64,000 bases of DNA from CAYPTY01 sp964413935 (GCA_964413935.1 CAYPTY010000007.1:1-64000); one strand, 5' to 3'; positions 27,196-37,415 are shown, numbered from the stretch's first letter. The notes: generated by a model from the sequence alone, not told the origin. Made by a program: numbers and translations.

Positions 27196-30100
27196 ATGAA
27201 TATTAAAAAGACCTTTCTAACTTTTTTCCAAATCGCCATTCTCTCAACGGCCTTGATGGCTCAATCACAGGAAGTCAGAGTAGTTAACACTTCCGAGGGC
27301 TGGAAAATGACGATCGATGGTGATCCCACCATCATCAACGGGATGAACTGGGATTATTTTCCGAGGGGCACCAATTACAGCTACAGCCTCTGGAACCAGT
27401 CGCCCGAGCTTATCAAAAAAGCACTGGATGAAGAAATGGGTATGCTCAAGAATATGGGCGTAAACGCTATTCGGGTATATACCGGCATTCAGCCTGAATG
27501 GATTACCTATATCTATGAGAACTACGGAATCTACACCATGCTGAATCATTCCTTTGGGCGGTATGGCCTTACCATCGATGGAGCGTGGATTGCCAATACG
27601 GAGTATTCCGATCCGAGAGTAAAGAAACTGCTCATGGCTGAAGTCACTGAAATGGTTGAAACCTACAAAGATACTCCCGGCCTGCTGCTTTACCTGCTTG
27701 GTAATGAAAATAATTACGGTCTTTTCTGGGAGGGAGCGGAAACCGAAGACATCCCTATAGAAGACAGGAAATCTACCATTCGTGCTGAGGCCATGTACAA
27801 GCTTATGAATGAGGCGACGGTAGCCATGAAAGCCATTGATACCACACACCCTATTTCTATTTGTAATGGCGACCTGTTGTTTCTGGACCTGATTGCTGAA
27901 CAAGCTCCTGATGTGGATATACTGGGCATCAATGTTTACCGGGGTATTTCTTTCACTGATTTATATGACCAAGTGCGTGATGAATATGGTAAACCGGTTC
28001 TGCTGACTGAGTTCGGTTCTGATGCCTTCAATGCACAAACGCTGAGTGAGGATCAGGAAGCACAGGCCTATTACCAGAGAGGAAACTGGATGGAGATCTA
28101 TGAAAATGCGGCCGGCATGGGCGGAGCAGATAACTCCCTTGGCGGTTTCACCTTTCAGTTTTCAGATGGCTGGTGGAAATACGGACAGACCGAAAATCTG
28201 GACGTGCATGATATCAATGCTTCATGGGCCAACGGCGGCTATCAGTTCGATTTTGTTGAGGGAACCAATAACATGAATGAAGAGTGGTTTGGTATTGCGG
28301 CAAAAGGACCAACCAAGGTGGATGGAACCTATGAGCTTTTCCCACGTGCGGCTTATTATGTATTGCAGGAAGCGCACAAATTTGATCCCTTTGCAGACGG
28401 AGCTACACGCGGCAGTCTCATGCAACACTTTGCAAATATCTCCCTTCAGGATGCTAAGCTGAAAGCCCGGGCCGATAAAGCCGCTCTGGTTAGTAATTCC
28501 GGCGGGGCCATAAAACTAAGTCGTTTCACGGCCGACTTCCGGACCTATAACACCGGTGGAAGTCTTATTACCACTCCTGAGGATGCGGATCCAACGGCCA
28601 ATGTATTTCCCGATCAGCAGGGTTTTGATCACCTGCAGTCTTTTTATGTAGGGGTAGAAGCCAATCCGGCGCCCAACATCCGGGCCAATGTTACCGCGAA
28701 TATTCTCGGGAATGTTCCGCAAAATCCCATTGATGAAGTGTTCTTTGAGAACCGAGGCCGGCCGGTAAGAGTAGAAGGGGCAAATGGCGAAACCACCCTT
28801 TTCTCCGAAAACCGCCTGATGATTTACAGCGCTGATTACAGCTGGAATGAGGAATATTTTGACCTTACCGGTTTTTACCGGACCGGGCATTATCACTGGG
28901 GCTACGAAGGTGATTTCTTCGGCCTCTATCCGGAAGCCAATTACGGACCAAACATTGACCTCTATAATGGTATTGCACCTTTCGGAGTTGAGGTTGAAGG
29001 TAAGAAGCAGCTATCCGGTTTCAAGGTTGCATTCGGACCGGAACTCTGGTGGGGAGCCAACCCGGCTGTATTACTGAAATACTCAACAGAGCTGGGTAAA
29101 ACCGCTGTTACCGGTATTCTTCATGAAGACCTTCAGCAGCAGGGACAGACCAACAGTTCCTTTGCGGTTCCTCAACCTAAAACAAGAAGGGTGAGTTTGT
29201 ATGCACAGCGCGAATTCGGAAAGCTGGGCGTGGAAGCCGGTGGTTTATGGGCCGGTCAGCCGCTAAACGGACGTGAATTTCAGCTGGTTCGGGAGCGCGC
29301 GGATGGCAGTTATGATGTTTTTGTGGATGAAATTGGCCCGGAAGATAACTGGGGTGGTAAACTGAAGCTGACTTATGAAGGAGGACGCTTTAACTGGTAC
29401 GCACAGTCTGCGGTAATGGGTCTGGTTGCCGGTGGTGCCACCGCTGATCCTACTCAAACCTTCACCGGCTGGATGCTTAAAGACAGTCAGAGTAGTAATC
29501 AGTATAACTTCCTTTCAGGTTTCACCTATACTTTCGGAAACTTTCAGGTGGCACCGAACTTTCTGTGGCAGCAGCCTATTGAAGGTCCGGTACCCTCAGA
29601 TGCAGTAGCTCCGGCCCGAGCCCGGAATATCCTGGATGATCCTTTCGTAGTGAGAGGCAACAGAGAACAGGTTGCTGGTGAGCTTCTGCTGACCTTTGAC
29701 CCAACACCCGGTACCTGGATGTACGCCTGGGATTCAGATCGTTCTGAAGATTCTGAACTGGCTTTCAGCCTTGGATTTGTGTACCGCCACTTGCCAACCG
29801 AGCAGGATGCAGCCATTGGTATTCTGCCCGATGGCCGAACATTCTTCCCATTTGAAAGCTCAGCTCCGGCTGAAGATCTCTGGGAGGTTAACGCGAGAGT
29901 GGTAACCAAGCCAACCAAAGATTTCGGAATGGTAGCGCTGCTTTACAGAGGTAAGGCACAGGCCAACGGCAGCGATGCCAGGCTGGTGAATCGCTACGGA
30001 ACCGATGTTCGCATGATCTACAAGAACATCAAGATGAATACCTTCCTCAAATTCAACGATTGGGGACCCTTTGACTATCACAGAGATTTTAACCTGACAT

Positions 30101-30345
30101 TCCCGTTCCAGGCTATGCTGGATGTTTCGACCACGCTGGGTACGCCCGACTGGTTTGACCTGCCAACAACCCGCCTTGGGATTCGGGGTACATACCGTAC
30201 ACTGGATGACTTCTCACCTAGATATGCACCTACTTACGTGCTGGATCCATCTGGTGAATTTGTGCCGGATCCCACCGCTATTGGTTTCGACAATGGCGTG
30301 GAATGGGAGTTCCGTACCTACATCCAAATTGATATCAGAAATTAA
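27196..30345 (+). CDS. glycosidase (clan-A TIM barrel) fused to an outer-membrane beta-barrel
   Basis: The 1049-residue product has a signal peptide (about 1-23). A GH2/GH5-like TIM barrel (about 25-400) carries acid/base Glu171 in LLGNENNYG and nucleophile Glu272 in VLLTEFGSD, plus a conserved-looking HPISICNGD segment between them. From about residue 435 to the end the sequence becomes some 16-20 amphipathic beta-strands with aromatic girdles (KVAFGPELWWG, FNWYAQSAVMG, FEFRTYIQIDIRN-like closing strand), with no sign of a plug or TonB box. I infer an outer-membrane porin domain covalently carrying a glycosidase. It heads the glucan operon, 15 bases before a glycan-binding lipoprotein, and could take the place of SusC. 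Family number and exact substrate are not certain. Confidence 0.8.
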   Translation: MNIKKTFLTFFQIAILSTALMAQSQEVRVVNTSEGWKMTIDGDPTIINGMNWDYFPRGTNYSYSLWNQSPELIKKALDEEMGMLKNMGVNAIRVYTGIQPEWITYIYENYGIYTMLNHSFGRYGLTIDGAWIANTEYSDPRVKKLLMAEVTEMVETYKDTPGLLLYLLGNENNYGLFWEGAETEDIPIEDRKSTIRAEAMYKLMNEATVAMKAIDTTHPISICNGDLLFLDLIAEQAPDVDILGINVYRGISFTDLYDQVRDEYGKPVLLTEFGSDAFNAQTLSEDQEAQAYYQRGNWMEIYENAAGMGGADNSLGGFTFQFSDGWWKYGQTENLDVHDINASWANGGYQFDFVEGTNNMNEEWFGIAAKGPTKVDGTYELFPRAAYYVLQEAHKFDPFADGATRGSLMQHFANISLQDAKLKARADKAALVSNSGGAIKLSRFTADFRTYNTGGSLITTPEDADPTANVFPDQQGFDHLQSFYVGVEANPAPNIRANVTANILGNVPQNPIDEVFFENRGRPVRVEGANGETTLFSENRLMIYSADYSWNEEYFDLTGFYRTGHYHWGYEGDFFGLYPEANYGPNIDLYNGIAPFGVEVEGKKQLSGFKVAFGPELWWGANPAVLLKYSTELGKTAVTGILHEDLQQQGQTNSSFAVPQPKTRRVSLYAQREFGKLGVEAGGLWAGQPLNGREFQLVRERADGSYDVFVDEIGPEDNWGGKLKLTYEGGRFNWYAQSAVMGLVAGGATADPTQTFTGWMLKDSQSSNQYNFLSGFTYTFGNFQVAPNFLWQQPIEGPVPSDAVAPARARNILDDPFVVRGNREQVAGELLLTFDPTPGTWMYAWDSDRSEDSELAFSLGFVYRHLPTEQDAAIGILPDGRTFFPFESSAPAEDLWEVNARVVTKPTKDFGMVALLYRGKAQANGSDARLVNRYGTDVRMIYKNIKMNTFLKFNDWGPFDYHRDFNLTFPFQAMLDVSTTLGTPDWFDLPTTRLGIRGTYRTLDDFSPRYAPTYVLDPSGEFVPDPTAIGFDNGVEWEFRTYIQIDIRN

Positions 30346-30360
30346 ATTGAGGCGAGTAAT

Positions 30361-31791
30361 ATGATTACGCAAAGAAAAAAAATTACAAACCTGAGCCTGG
30401 GAACAGCCCTTTTGCTTCTGCTGGTAATCGCAGGATGTGAGCGGTCTGTGGATTCCCTTGAAGAAGCTACCTACCCTGCGAATCCGGACGTATTTATTGA
30501 CGGATTTAGCGGAGGACTGGAGTACGCGGTATTTACCGGCACCGTACCTGAAGCTTTTCAGGTGGATGAGGATGTAACCTATGACGGTTCAGCCGCTTCT
30601 ATGAGATTTGATGTTCCGGATGCCGGTGACCTCAGAGGCGCTTTTGCAGGAGGTGCTTTTTTCGTTCAAGGTGGAAGGGACCTCTCCGGATTCAACGCAT
30701 TAACCTTTTATGTACGTGCCACACAATCAGTAGAGCTGGGCACCCTCGGATTTGGCGTAGATCTTGGCGCTAACCGAAATAATGCCTCTGTTACCAATGT
30801 CCGGGTAAATACTGCATGGGAAAAAGTGATCATTCCCATCCCGGATCCTGAAAGGCTGACCCAGGAGCGAGGCCTGTTTTATTATGCATTTGGTCCGATC
30901 GGAGAGGATGGCAGTGGTTATTCTGTCTGGATTGATGAAGTGAAATACGAAAACCTGGGTACCATCGGTCAGCCTCGTTATTCCATATTGAACGGGGAAA
31001 ACCAGACCACCAATACCTTCGAAGGCGTGCAAACCAGCATCAGTGGTTTGCAGACATTATACAATCTCCCGAACGGACTCGACCAGGCTGTGAATACCTC
31101 TGTTGCCTATTTTGATTTCGAATCATCAAACCAAGCCGCAGCCACGGTTGACGAAAACGGAAATGTAACCGTAGGACCAAGCGGTACCGCTGTGATAACC
31201 GCATCCGTTGGAGGCATTGATGCCGCTGGCTCACTTACGGTAACTTCACAGGGTCCCTTCCAGTTTGCACCCGTTCCAACTGAAGATCCGGACGATGTAA
31301 TCTCCATTTTCAGTGATGTGTACGATAATGTGCCGGTTGATTTCTACAACGGATTTTATGCTCCGTTCCAGACCACCACTTCCGCTGATTTTGAAGTGAA
31401 CGGCGATAACATCCTGAACTACGAGAACTACAATTTTGTGGGTATAGAGTTCAACCAAAATGTACCTACCATTGACGCCACTGAAATGACTGAGCTTACG
31501 ATGGATATCTTTATTCCGGATGCATTCCCATTCGGCTCCAATATTGATATCCGCCTTGTGGACGCCGGTTCAGATGGCAGTATAGGCGGCGGAGATGATT
31601 CAACCGTATCCTATACCATTTCAACTTCGCTGACTTCCAACCCCATTATGGTGCAGGCTCAGTGGCTTCAAGTAAATATTGATATTACGGGGCTAGCCAA
31701 CCGTGATAACCTTGGACAGATTATCTTTGCAAGCGATAACCCGCAAAGACCGAGCAGTTTCTACGTAGATAACATCTATCTGCGCAGATAA
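30361..31791 (+). CDS. surface glycan-binding lipoprotein
   Basis: The 476-residue product is a lipoprotein (hydrophobic segment then VIAGC, Cys26). It has two jelly-roll, CBM-like domains (about 45-205 and 310-476), each ending in an S.YVDNIYL or VWIDEVKYEN strand as in CBM4/9/22-type folds. Between them is a BIG2-like Ig domain (about 206-300) with VTVGPSGTAVITASVGG. No catalytic residues are visible. The second jelly-roll opens DDVISIFSDVYDN, a module reused in the secreted CBM protein at 41450. In place and build it matches surface glycan-binding proteins of polysaccharide loci, so it probably holds beta-glucan near the glycosidase-barrel encoded just upstream. Confidence 0.78.
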   Translation: MITQRKKITNLSLGTALLLLLVIAGCERSVDSLEEATYPANPDVFIDGFSGGLEYAVFTGTVPEAFQVDEDVTYDGSAASMRFDVPDAGDLRGAFAGGAFFVQGGRDLSGFNALTFYVRATQSVELGTLGFGVDLGANRNNASVTNVRVNTAWEKVIIPIPDPERLTQERGLFYYAFGPIGEDGSGYSVWIDEVKYENLGTIGQPRYSILNGENQTTNTFEGVQTSISGLQTLYNLPNGLDQAVNTSVAYFDFESSNQAAATVDENGNVTVGPSGTAVITASVGGIDAAGSLTVTSQGPFQFAPVPTEDPDDVISIFSDVYDNVPVDFYNGFYAPFQTTTSADFEVNGDNILNYENYNFVGIEFNQNVPTIDATEMTELTMDIFIPDAFPFGSNIDIRLVDAGSDGSIGGGDDSTVSYTISTSLTSNPIMVQAQWLQVNIDITGLANRDNLGQIIFASDNPQRPSSFYVDNIYLRR

Positions 31792-31821
31792 TACACATTC
31801 ATTAAGAAAGGATATGACAAT

Positions 31822-32652
31822 ATGTATATCAGAATTTTATCAGTACTTATAGTTTTTGCAATGATCGCGGTTTCCTGCGATCCGAGTCAGAATCAGGAAC
31901 TCGACCGTCCGGTTTATGAACTGACCTGGAGCGACGAATTCAACGCAGCTGCCGGCACTTCGGTCGATACCACAAACTGGAATTTCGACATCGGAAGAGG
32001 CATAAGCGGCTGGGGAAACCAGGAGCTGCAGTATTACACCGACCGTGTTACCAATGTGGTGCAGGACGGTAATGGTAACCTGGTAATTACGGCCCTGTCA
32101 GAATCTTTCAGCGGGGCTTCCTACACCTCCGCACGCATTAATACCAAGGATAAATTTGAGCAGGCTTATGGCCGTATAGAAGCATCCATCATCACTCCGT
32201 ATGGACCTGGTATATGGCCGGCTTTCTGGATGCTGGGCAGTGATATTGACGAAGTTGGCTGGCCGCAAACCGGTGAGATCGACATCATGGAACTTCGTGG
32301 CCAGCTTCCCAATGTGATTGCCGGTTCACTGCACGGACCGGGGTACTCTGCCGGAAATGCCATCACTCAGTCATACGCGCTGGAAGATGGGCGCTTTGAT
32401 TCCGATTACTTTCTATATGCCGTTGAGTGGACTCCCAACAAAGTGGATTTCTTTGTCAATGACTTCCTCTATAACCGAATTACCCGCAGCGATGTGGAGG
32501 AAACCGGTGGTGAATGGGTGTTCGACAAGCCTTTTTATATCCTGCTGAATGTAGCTATAGGTGGAAATTACGTTGGACCACCTTCACCGGATACTCCATT
32601 CCCTCAGCAAATGGTAGTGGATTATGTGCGTGTATACCGGGAAGCAGACTGA
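31822..32652 (+). CDS. GH16 endo-beta-1,3-glucanase (laminarinase) lipoprotein
   Basis: The 276-residue product starts with a lipoprotein signal (IAVSC, Cys19) after a clear AAGAAAGGAT ribosome site. The rest is a single GH16 beta-jelly-roll. The opening LTWSDEF, the GWGNQELQYYT segment and the catalytic GEIDIMELRG (Glu152 nucleophile, Asp154, Glu157 acid/base) are those of bacterial laminarinases of the GH16_3 type. GPGIWPAFWMLG supplies substrate-binding tryptophans. It should cut internal beta-1,3 bonds of laminarin at the outer membrane, making oligosaccharides for the rest of the operon. Confidence 0.95.
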   Translation: MYIRILSVLIVFAMIAVSCDPSQNQELDRPVYELTWSDEFNAAAGTSVDTTNWNFDIGRGISGWGNQELQYYTDRVTNVVQDGNGNLVITALSESFSGASYTSARINTKDKFEQAYGRIEASIITPYGPGIWPAFWMLGSDIDEVGWPQTGEIDIMELRGQLPNVIAGSLHGPGYSAGNAITQSYALEDGRFDSDYFLYAVEWTPNKVDFFVNDFLYNRITRSDVEETGGEWVFDKPFYILLNVAIGGNYVGPPSPDTPFPQQMVVDYVRVYREAD

Positions 32653-32706
32653 TAAGAGTACTATCGGTCTGGGGGACTTTTAACTATTCAATAAATCATA
32701 TTTAAA

Positions 32707-35700
32707 GTGGCTGTCACTTTCGAAGAGCTTAATAACGAATCCTGGCTCAAAATTCCTGACTATGATACTCAGCGACCCTTTTTCATGAGTATAGTCAGTG
32801 ATTCTAATCACTGGATGTTCATTTCATCAAACGGGGGGTTAACGGCAGGTCGCAAAAATGCAGACTTTGCACTCTTTCCTTATTACACCGATGACAAACT
32901 CACTGAACTGGCGCACACTACAGGGAGCTGCACGGTATTTCAGGTTTTACTGAACGGTGAAACACGCTTGTGGGAGCCCTTTTCTGATCGAATGGCTGGA
33001 ACCTATACAATCAGCCGTACACTGTACAAAAACAGACTGGGCAACAAGGTGATGTTTGAAGAAATGAATCACGACCTTGGCCTTCGTTTCCGGTACGAAT
33101 GGAATTCCAGCAACCGCTATGGTTTCGTAAAAAAGTCCAGTTTAATCAATGAATCCGGAAGCAATGTAAGGATATCCGTGCTCGACGGTATTCAGAATAT
33201 CATGCCCCATGGAGTGAGTGGAGAATTGCAGATGCGGGTCAGCAATCTGGTTGATGCCTATAAGCGAAGTGAACTGCATGCAGAGTCCGGGCTTGGCATG
33301 TTTGCACTCAGTGCCATTATCGTGGATAAAGCTGAACCAAGTGAAGCCCTGAAAGCCAATGTAGCCTGGTCGCTAGGCCTGGAAAACCCCAATTACCTGC
33401 TGTCATCCCTGCAGCTTGACGACTTCAGAAATGGGAAAAGCATTGATCAGGAAGAAGACGTCAAAGGAGATAAAGGCAGCTACTTTGTACACACAGAGCT
33501 TGATCTTTCGCCGGATGGTGAAGAAAACTGGCTTATTGTCGCCAATGTAAATCAGAATCAGTCCGGGGTTATTGAACTCATCGATCAGATTGAACAGGAT
33601 GAAGACCTTTCGCAAAAAGTATTATCTGATATCGAAAGCGGCAGTCAGAAACTCATTCAGCTCATCGCTGCATCTGACGGGCTTCAGAAAACAGCAGATC
33701 CGCTGGCAGACACCCGCCACTATTCGAATACGCTCTTCAACATTATGCGCGGCGGAATTTTTGACCGGGGCTACATCATCGAAAAAGAGGACTTCAGCAA
33801 TTATCTTCGGAATGCAAATAAGGAAGTCTATAACCGGAGTGCGAATTTCCTGAATACACTGGAAAAGGAATTCAGTAAATCACATCTGGAAGATGAGCTG
33901 GCAAAAAGCGGAGATGCGGATCTCATCAGGCTGGCAAAGGAATACCTCCCCCTGAAATTCAGCAGAAGACACGGAGACCCGAGCAGGCCCTGGAACCGGT
34001 TTTCAATCAATACGCATTCAGAAATCGACGGGTCCAAGATCCTGGATTATGAAGGCAACTGGAGAGATATTTTCCAGAACTGGGAAGCGCTGGTTTATTC
34101 CTACCCTGAATTCATCGAAGGTATGATCTTTAAGTTCCTGAATGCCAGCACCTTTGATGGATATAATCCTTACCGAGTTACAAAAGACGGCTTTGACTGG
34201 GAGACCATTGAACCCGACGATCCCTGGTCATACATAGGCTATTGGGGAGATCATCAGATCATCTATCTGCTCAAATTCCTGGAGTTTTATCATAACTATG
34301 AGCCGGAGGCATTCCGGCAGCTGTTTGCCAAAAAATTGTTTGTATATGCCAACGTACCGTACAGGATTAAGTCTTATGAAGACATACTGAAAGATCCCAA
34401 AGACACCATAGACTTTGATCATGAGTCGAATCATCAGATCAGGCAGAAAGTCTGGGAATCAGGTGCTGATGGAGCCCTGCTCAGAGGGCAGTCGGGTGAA
34501 ATTCATCACGTCAATTTCATTGAGAAAATCCTGGCAACGGTTCTATCCAAGGTATCTAATTTCATTCCTGAAGGGGGTATCTGGATGAATACCCAGCGCC
34601 CGGAGTGGAATGATGCCAATAATGCACTGGTCGGTAATGGCGTTTCGATGGTTACGCTCTGTTATCTGCGGCGATTTCTGAAATTTTTTGAGGGAGTGAC
34701 TGCGGAATCGGGCATCGAAGAAATTGAGATATCCGATGAAGTTGGGGGATTTTACGAAAACCTGCTGAAGGTATTGAAGGATAATGAAACCGCGCTTTCA
34801 TCCGGTTTCGACGATCGTATCCGTAAAGAAATTACAGATGGACTGGGCACAGCCGGCAGCAACTTCAGAAATCAGGTCTACGATTACCAATTCAGCGGCC
34901 GTACAAGGACAGTGAAGCTGCAAAGTATCATGGAATTCACCAGGCTGGCCCTGAATTTTATGGAGCATTCGATCCGGGCAAATAAGCGTGATGATGATCT
35001 CTATCATGCCTATAACCTGATGAGTGTAAAGGGCGAAGGAATAAGTATTGACCATCTGGATGAAATGCTGGAAGGGCAGGTGGCCGTATTGAGTTCAGCT
35101 TATCTCAGCCCGGAAGAATCTGTCCGCGTTCTGGATGCCCTGAGAAGAAGCAGGCTCTACAGAGAAGACCAGAATTCGTATATCCTTTATCCAAATAAGG
35201 ATCTGCCCGGATTCCTCGAGAAAAATAACATCCCTGAACAGGCGGTTTCCAATTCAAAATTACTCAGTAAACTGGTTTCAGATGGCAACCTCCGCATACT
35301 GAACCGGGACATTAAAGGCGGATACCACTTTAACGGAAATTTCAAGAATGCCAACGACCTGAAGCAGGCTCTGAATGAGCTCAGAGGCACACAATATGCA
35401 GACCTTGTGGATGAAGAAGAGGAACAGATTCTGTCTGTGTTCGAACAGGTCTTCAATCACAAGGCATTTACCGGGCGTTCAGGTACTTTTTTCGGATACG
35501 AAGGGCTGGGATCCATTTACTGGCATATGGTATCCAAGCTGCACCTTGCAGTAACCGAGGTATGCATCAGTGCAACCCAGAATAACACAGATTCGGGTAT
35601 TCTGAAGAAACTCTTCGAACATTTTGATGAAATAGGGGAAGGAATTGGTGTGCATAAATCGCCTGAGCTGTATGGTGCATTCCCGACCGATCCTTATTCC

Positions 35701-36120
35701 CACACACCAAACCACCGTGGCGCACAGCAGCCCGGAATGACCGGCCAGGTCAAGGAAGACATTCTGGTTCGTATTGCCGAACTGGGTGTTTTTATTGAAA
35801 ACGGCCAGCTAACTTTTAACCCAATCCTGCTGAAAAAATCGGAATTCCTGTCCGAAGACTCGGTATTTGAGACCGTTACTGCTGATAACGAAAACCTTGC
35901 CCTGCATCTGCAGTCGGATATGCTCGGTTTTTCATGCTGTCAGATACCGGTAACCTATAACATCGGGGATTCAACTGAAGTTGAAATTGAATTGATGGAT
36001 GGCAGCCGAGAACGCTTTGAGGGCTGTAAAATCAATGAAAAACTATCACGTCACATTTTTCAGCGGACAGGAACTATAAGGCGAATCACGGTCTCAATTC
36101 CTGAACAGCAGCTGAGGTAA
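32707..36120 (+). CDS. cytoplasmic beta-1,3-glucan phosphorylase, GH94 clan (GH149/GH161-like)
   Basis: The start is GTG at 32707; an in-frame TAA fifteen bases upstream excludes a longer form. The 1137-residue product has no signal peptide. An N-terminal beta-sandwich (about 1-300, NGGLTAGRKNADFALFPYYTDD) is followed by a linker and an (alpha/alpha)6 barrel (about 380-1000). The barrel carries RPEWNDANNALVGNG with Asp636, which corresponds to the catalytic Asp of cellobiose and laminaribiose phosphorylases. The size is well above GH94 enzymes of about 800 residues and fits the 1100-residue GH149/GH161 beta-1,3-glucan phosphorylases. It would release glucose-1-phosphate from imported laminari-oligosaccharides. 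It ends two bases before the GH17 gene. Confidence 0.82.
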   Translation: MAVTFEELNNESWLKIPDYDTQRPFFMSIVSDSNHWMFISSNGGLTAGRKNADFALFPYYTDDKLTELAHTTGSCTVFQVLLNGETRLWEPFSDRMAGTYTISRTLYKNRLGNKVMFEEMNHDLGLRFRYEWNSSNRYGFVKKSSLINESGSNVRISVLDGIQNIMPHGVSGELQMRVSNLVDAYKRSELHAESGLGMFALSAIIVDKAEPSEALKANVAWSLGLENPNYLLSSLQLDDFRNGKSIDQEEDVKGDKGSYFVHTELDLSPDGEENWLIVANVNQNQSGVIELIDQIEQDEDLSQKVLSDIESGSQKLIQLIAASDGLQKTADPLADTRHYSNTLFNIMRGGIFDRGYIIEKEDFSNYLRNANKEVYNRSANFLNTLEKEFSKSHLEDELAKSGDADLIRLAKEYLPLKFSRRHGDPSRPWNRFSINTHSEIDGSKILDYEGNWRDIFQNWEALVYSYPEFIEGMIFKFLNASTFDGYNPYRVTKDGFDWETIEPDDPWSYIGYWGDHQIIYLLKFLEFYHNYEPEAFRQLFAKKLFVYANVPYRIKSYEDILKDPKDTIDFDHESNHQIRQKVWESGADGALLRGQSGEIHHVNFIEKILATVLSKVSNFIPEGGIWMNTQRPEWNDANNALVGNGVSMVTLCYLRRFLKFFEGVTAESGIEEIEISDEVGGFYENLLKVLKDNETALSSGFDDRIRKEITDGLGTAGSNFRNQVYDYQFSGRTRTVKLQSIMEFTRLALNFMEHSIRANKRDDDLYHAYNLMSVKGEGISIDHLDEMLEGQVAVLSSAYLSPEESVRVLDALRRSRLYREDQNSYILYPNKDLPGFLEKNNIPEQAVSNSKLLSKLVSDGNLRILNRDIKGGYHFNGNFKNANDLKQALNELRGTQYADLVDEEEEQILSVFEQVFNHKAFTGRSGTFFGYEGLGSIYWHMVSKLHLAVTEVCISATQNNTDSGILKKLFEHFDEIGEGIGVHKSPELYGAFPTDPYSHTPNHRGAQQPGMTGQVKEDILVRIAELGVFIENGQLTFNPILLKKSEFLSEDSVFETVTADNENLALHLQSDMLGFSCCQIPVTYNIGDSTEVEIELMDGSRERFEGCKINEKLSRHIFQRTGTIRRITVSIPEQQLR

Positions 36121-36122
36121 AT

Positions 36123-37415
36123 ATGAAACCTGCATTTTATTTCTATCTGATATTACTCTTGTGCATCAGCAGCATTGCCTGCAATAATTCTTCATCAGAC
36201 ACTATGACATCAAAGCAAATAACAGCGAAAGAGATCCTGGGTAATCCTGAATACAGGGCCATTGCCTATGGCGGATATAGAGATACTACCCTGGATGTAC
36301 AGCCAACCGTAGCCGAACTTAAAGAAGACATGAGAATTCTTTCAGCCCTCGGCATCAAAATCATCCGTACCTACAAAGTGTACCTGGATGAAGCCGAAAA
36401 TCTCTGTATAGCAATCCGGGAATTGAGAGAAGAGGACCCGAATTTTGAAATGTACATGATGATGGGCGCCTGGATTGATGCAAAGTACGCCTGGACCGAT
36501 CATCCTGAGCGCATCCGCTATGAAGATGCACCCCGCAATCAGGAAGAAATCAAAAAAGTAATCCGGCTGGCTAATGAATACCCGGACATCGTAAAAATCA
36601 TAGCCGTTGGTAACGAAGCGATGGTTCACTGGGCTACCGAATACTATGTTGACCCCGAGATTATCCTGAACTGGGTAGAATACCTGCAGGACAAGAAAGA
36701 AAAGGGAGAACTTCCAAAAGATGTCTGGATTACTTCATCCGATAACTTTGCCTCCTGGGGCGGAGGTGATCCGGTGTACCATACGGAAGATCTGAATGCA
36801 CTCATCCGGGCGGTGGATTACATCTCGCTGCATACCTATCCCATGCACGACACCCACTACAATCCCATGTTCTGGGGAGTGCCTGAAGAGGATGCCGGAC
36901 TCAGCCCGAAGGAAATTATTGACAATTCCATGACCCGCGCCAGAGATTATGCCATTGCGCAGTACGACAGTGTTGTCAGCTACATGAAAAGCCTGGGTGT
37001 GGACAAACCCGTACATATCGGTGAATCAGGCTGGGCTACCATTTCCAACGAGTTTTATGGGGCCTCAGAAGCCCGTGCCATCGATGAATACAAAATGGCC
37101 AGATACCACGATCTGATGCGTGAATGGACCGATGAAAATAACATCAGCCTTTTCTACTTCGAAGCTTTTGATGAACAGTGGAAAGATTCGGCCAATCCAG
37201 ACGGTTCAGAAAACCATTTTGGTTTGATCACCCTGAAATCGCAGGCTAAATATGTGTTGTGGGACGAAGTGGATAAAGGGGTGCTTGATGGCCTGACCCG
37301 TGATGGAAAACCCATCACTAAAACCTTTGACGGCGATTTTGATAAAATGTGGGAGACCGTGCTGGTTCCTCCATCCGAAGATGAAATTATGTCACGCGTG
37401 GGAGCCGCTCAATAA
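36123..37415 (+). CDS. GH17 beta-1,3-glucanase lipoprotein
   Basis: The 430-residue product is a lipoprotein (SSIAC, Cys20). It has a GH17 TIM barrel with acid/base Glu165 in IAVGNEAMV and nucleophile Glu301 in VHIGESGWAT, and YISLHTYPM before the latter. GH17 enzymes cut beta-1,3-glucans, and bacterial forms often act on chain ends or debranched laminarin. The longer TIM barrel and the Glu/Asp-rich C-terminal tail agree with marine bacterial relatives. It overlaps none of its neighbours, but the spacing (2 bases before, 1 base after) implies tight coupling in the operon. Confidence 0.92.
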   Translation: MKPAFYFYLILLLCISSIACNNSSSDTMTSKQITAKEILGNPEYRAIAYGGYRDTTLDVQPTVAELKEDMRILSALGIKIIRTYKVYLDEAENLCIAIRELREEDPNFEMYMMMGAWIDAKYAWTDHPERIRYEDAPRNQEEIKKVIRLANEYPDIVKIIAVGNEAMVHWATEYYVDPEIILNWVEYLQDKKEKGELPKDVWITSSDNFASWGGGDPVYHTEDLNALIRAVDYISLHTYPMHDTHYNPMFWGVPEEDAGLSPKEIIDNSMTRARDYAIAQYDSVVSYMKSLGVDKPVHIGESGWATISNEFYGASEARAIDEYKMARYHDLMREWTDENNISLFYFEAFDEQWKDSANPDGSENHFGLITLKSQAKYVLWDEVDKGVLDGLTRDGKPITKTFDGDFDKMWETVLVPPSEDEIMSRVGAAQ

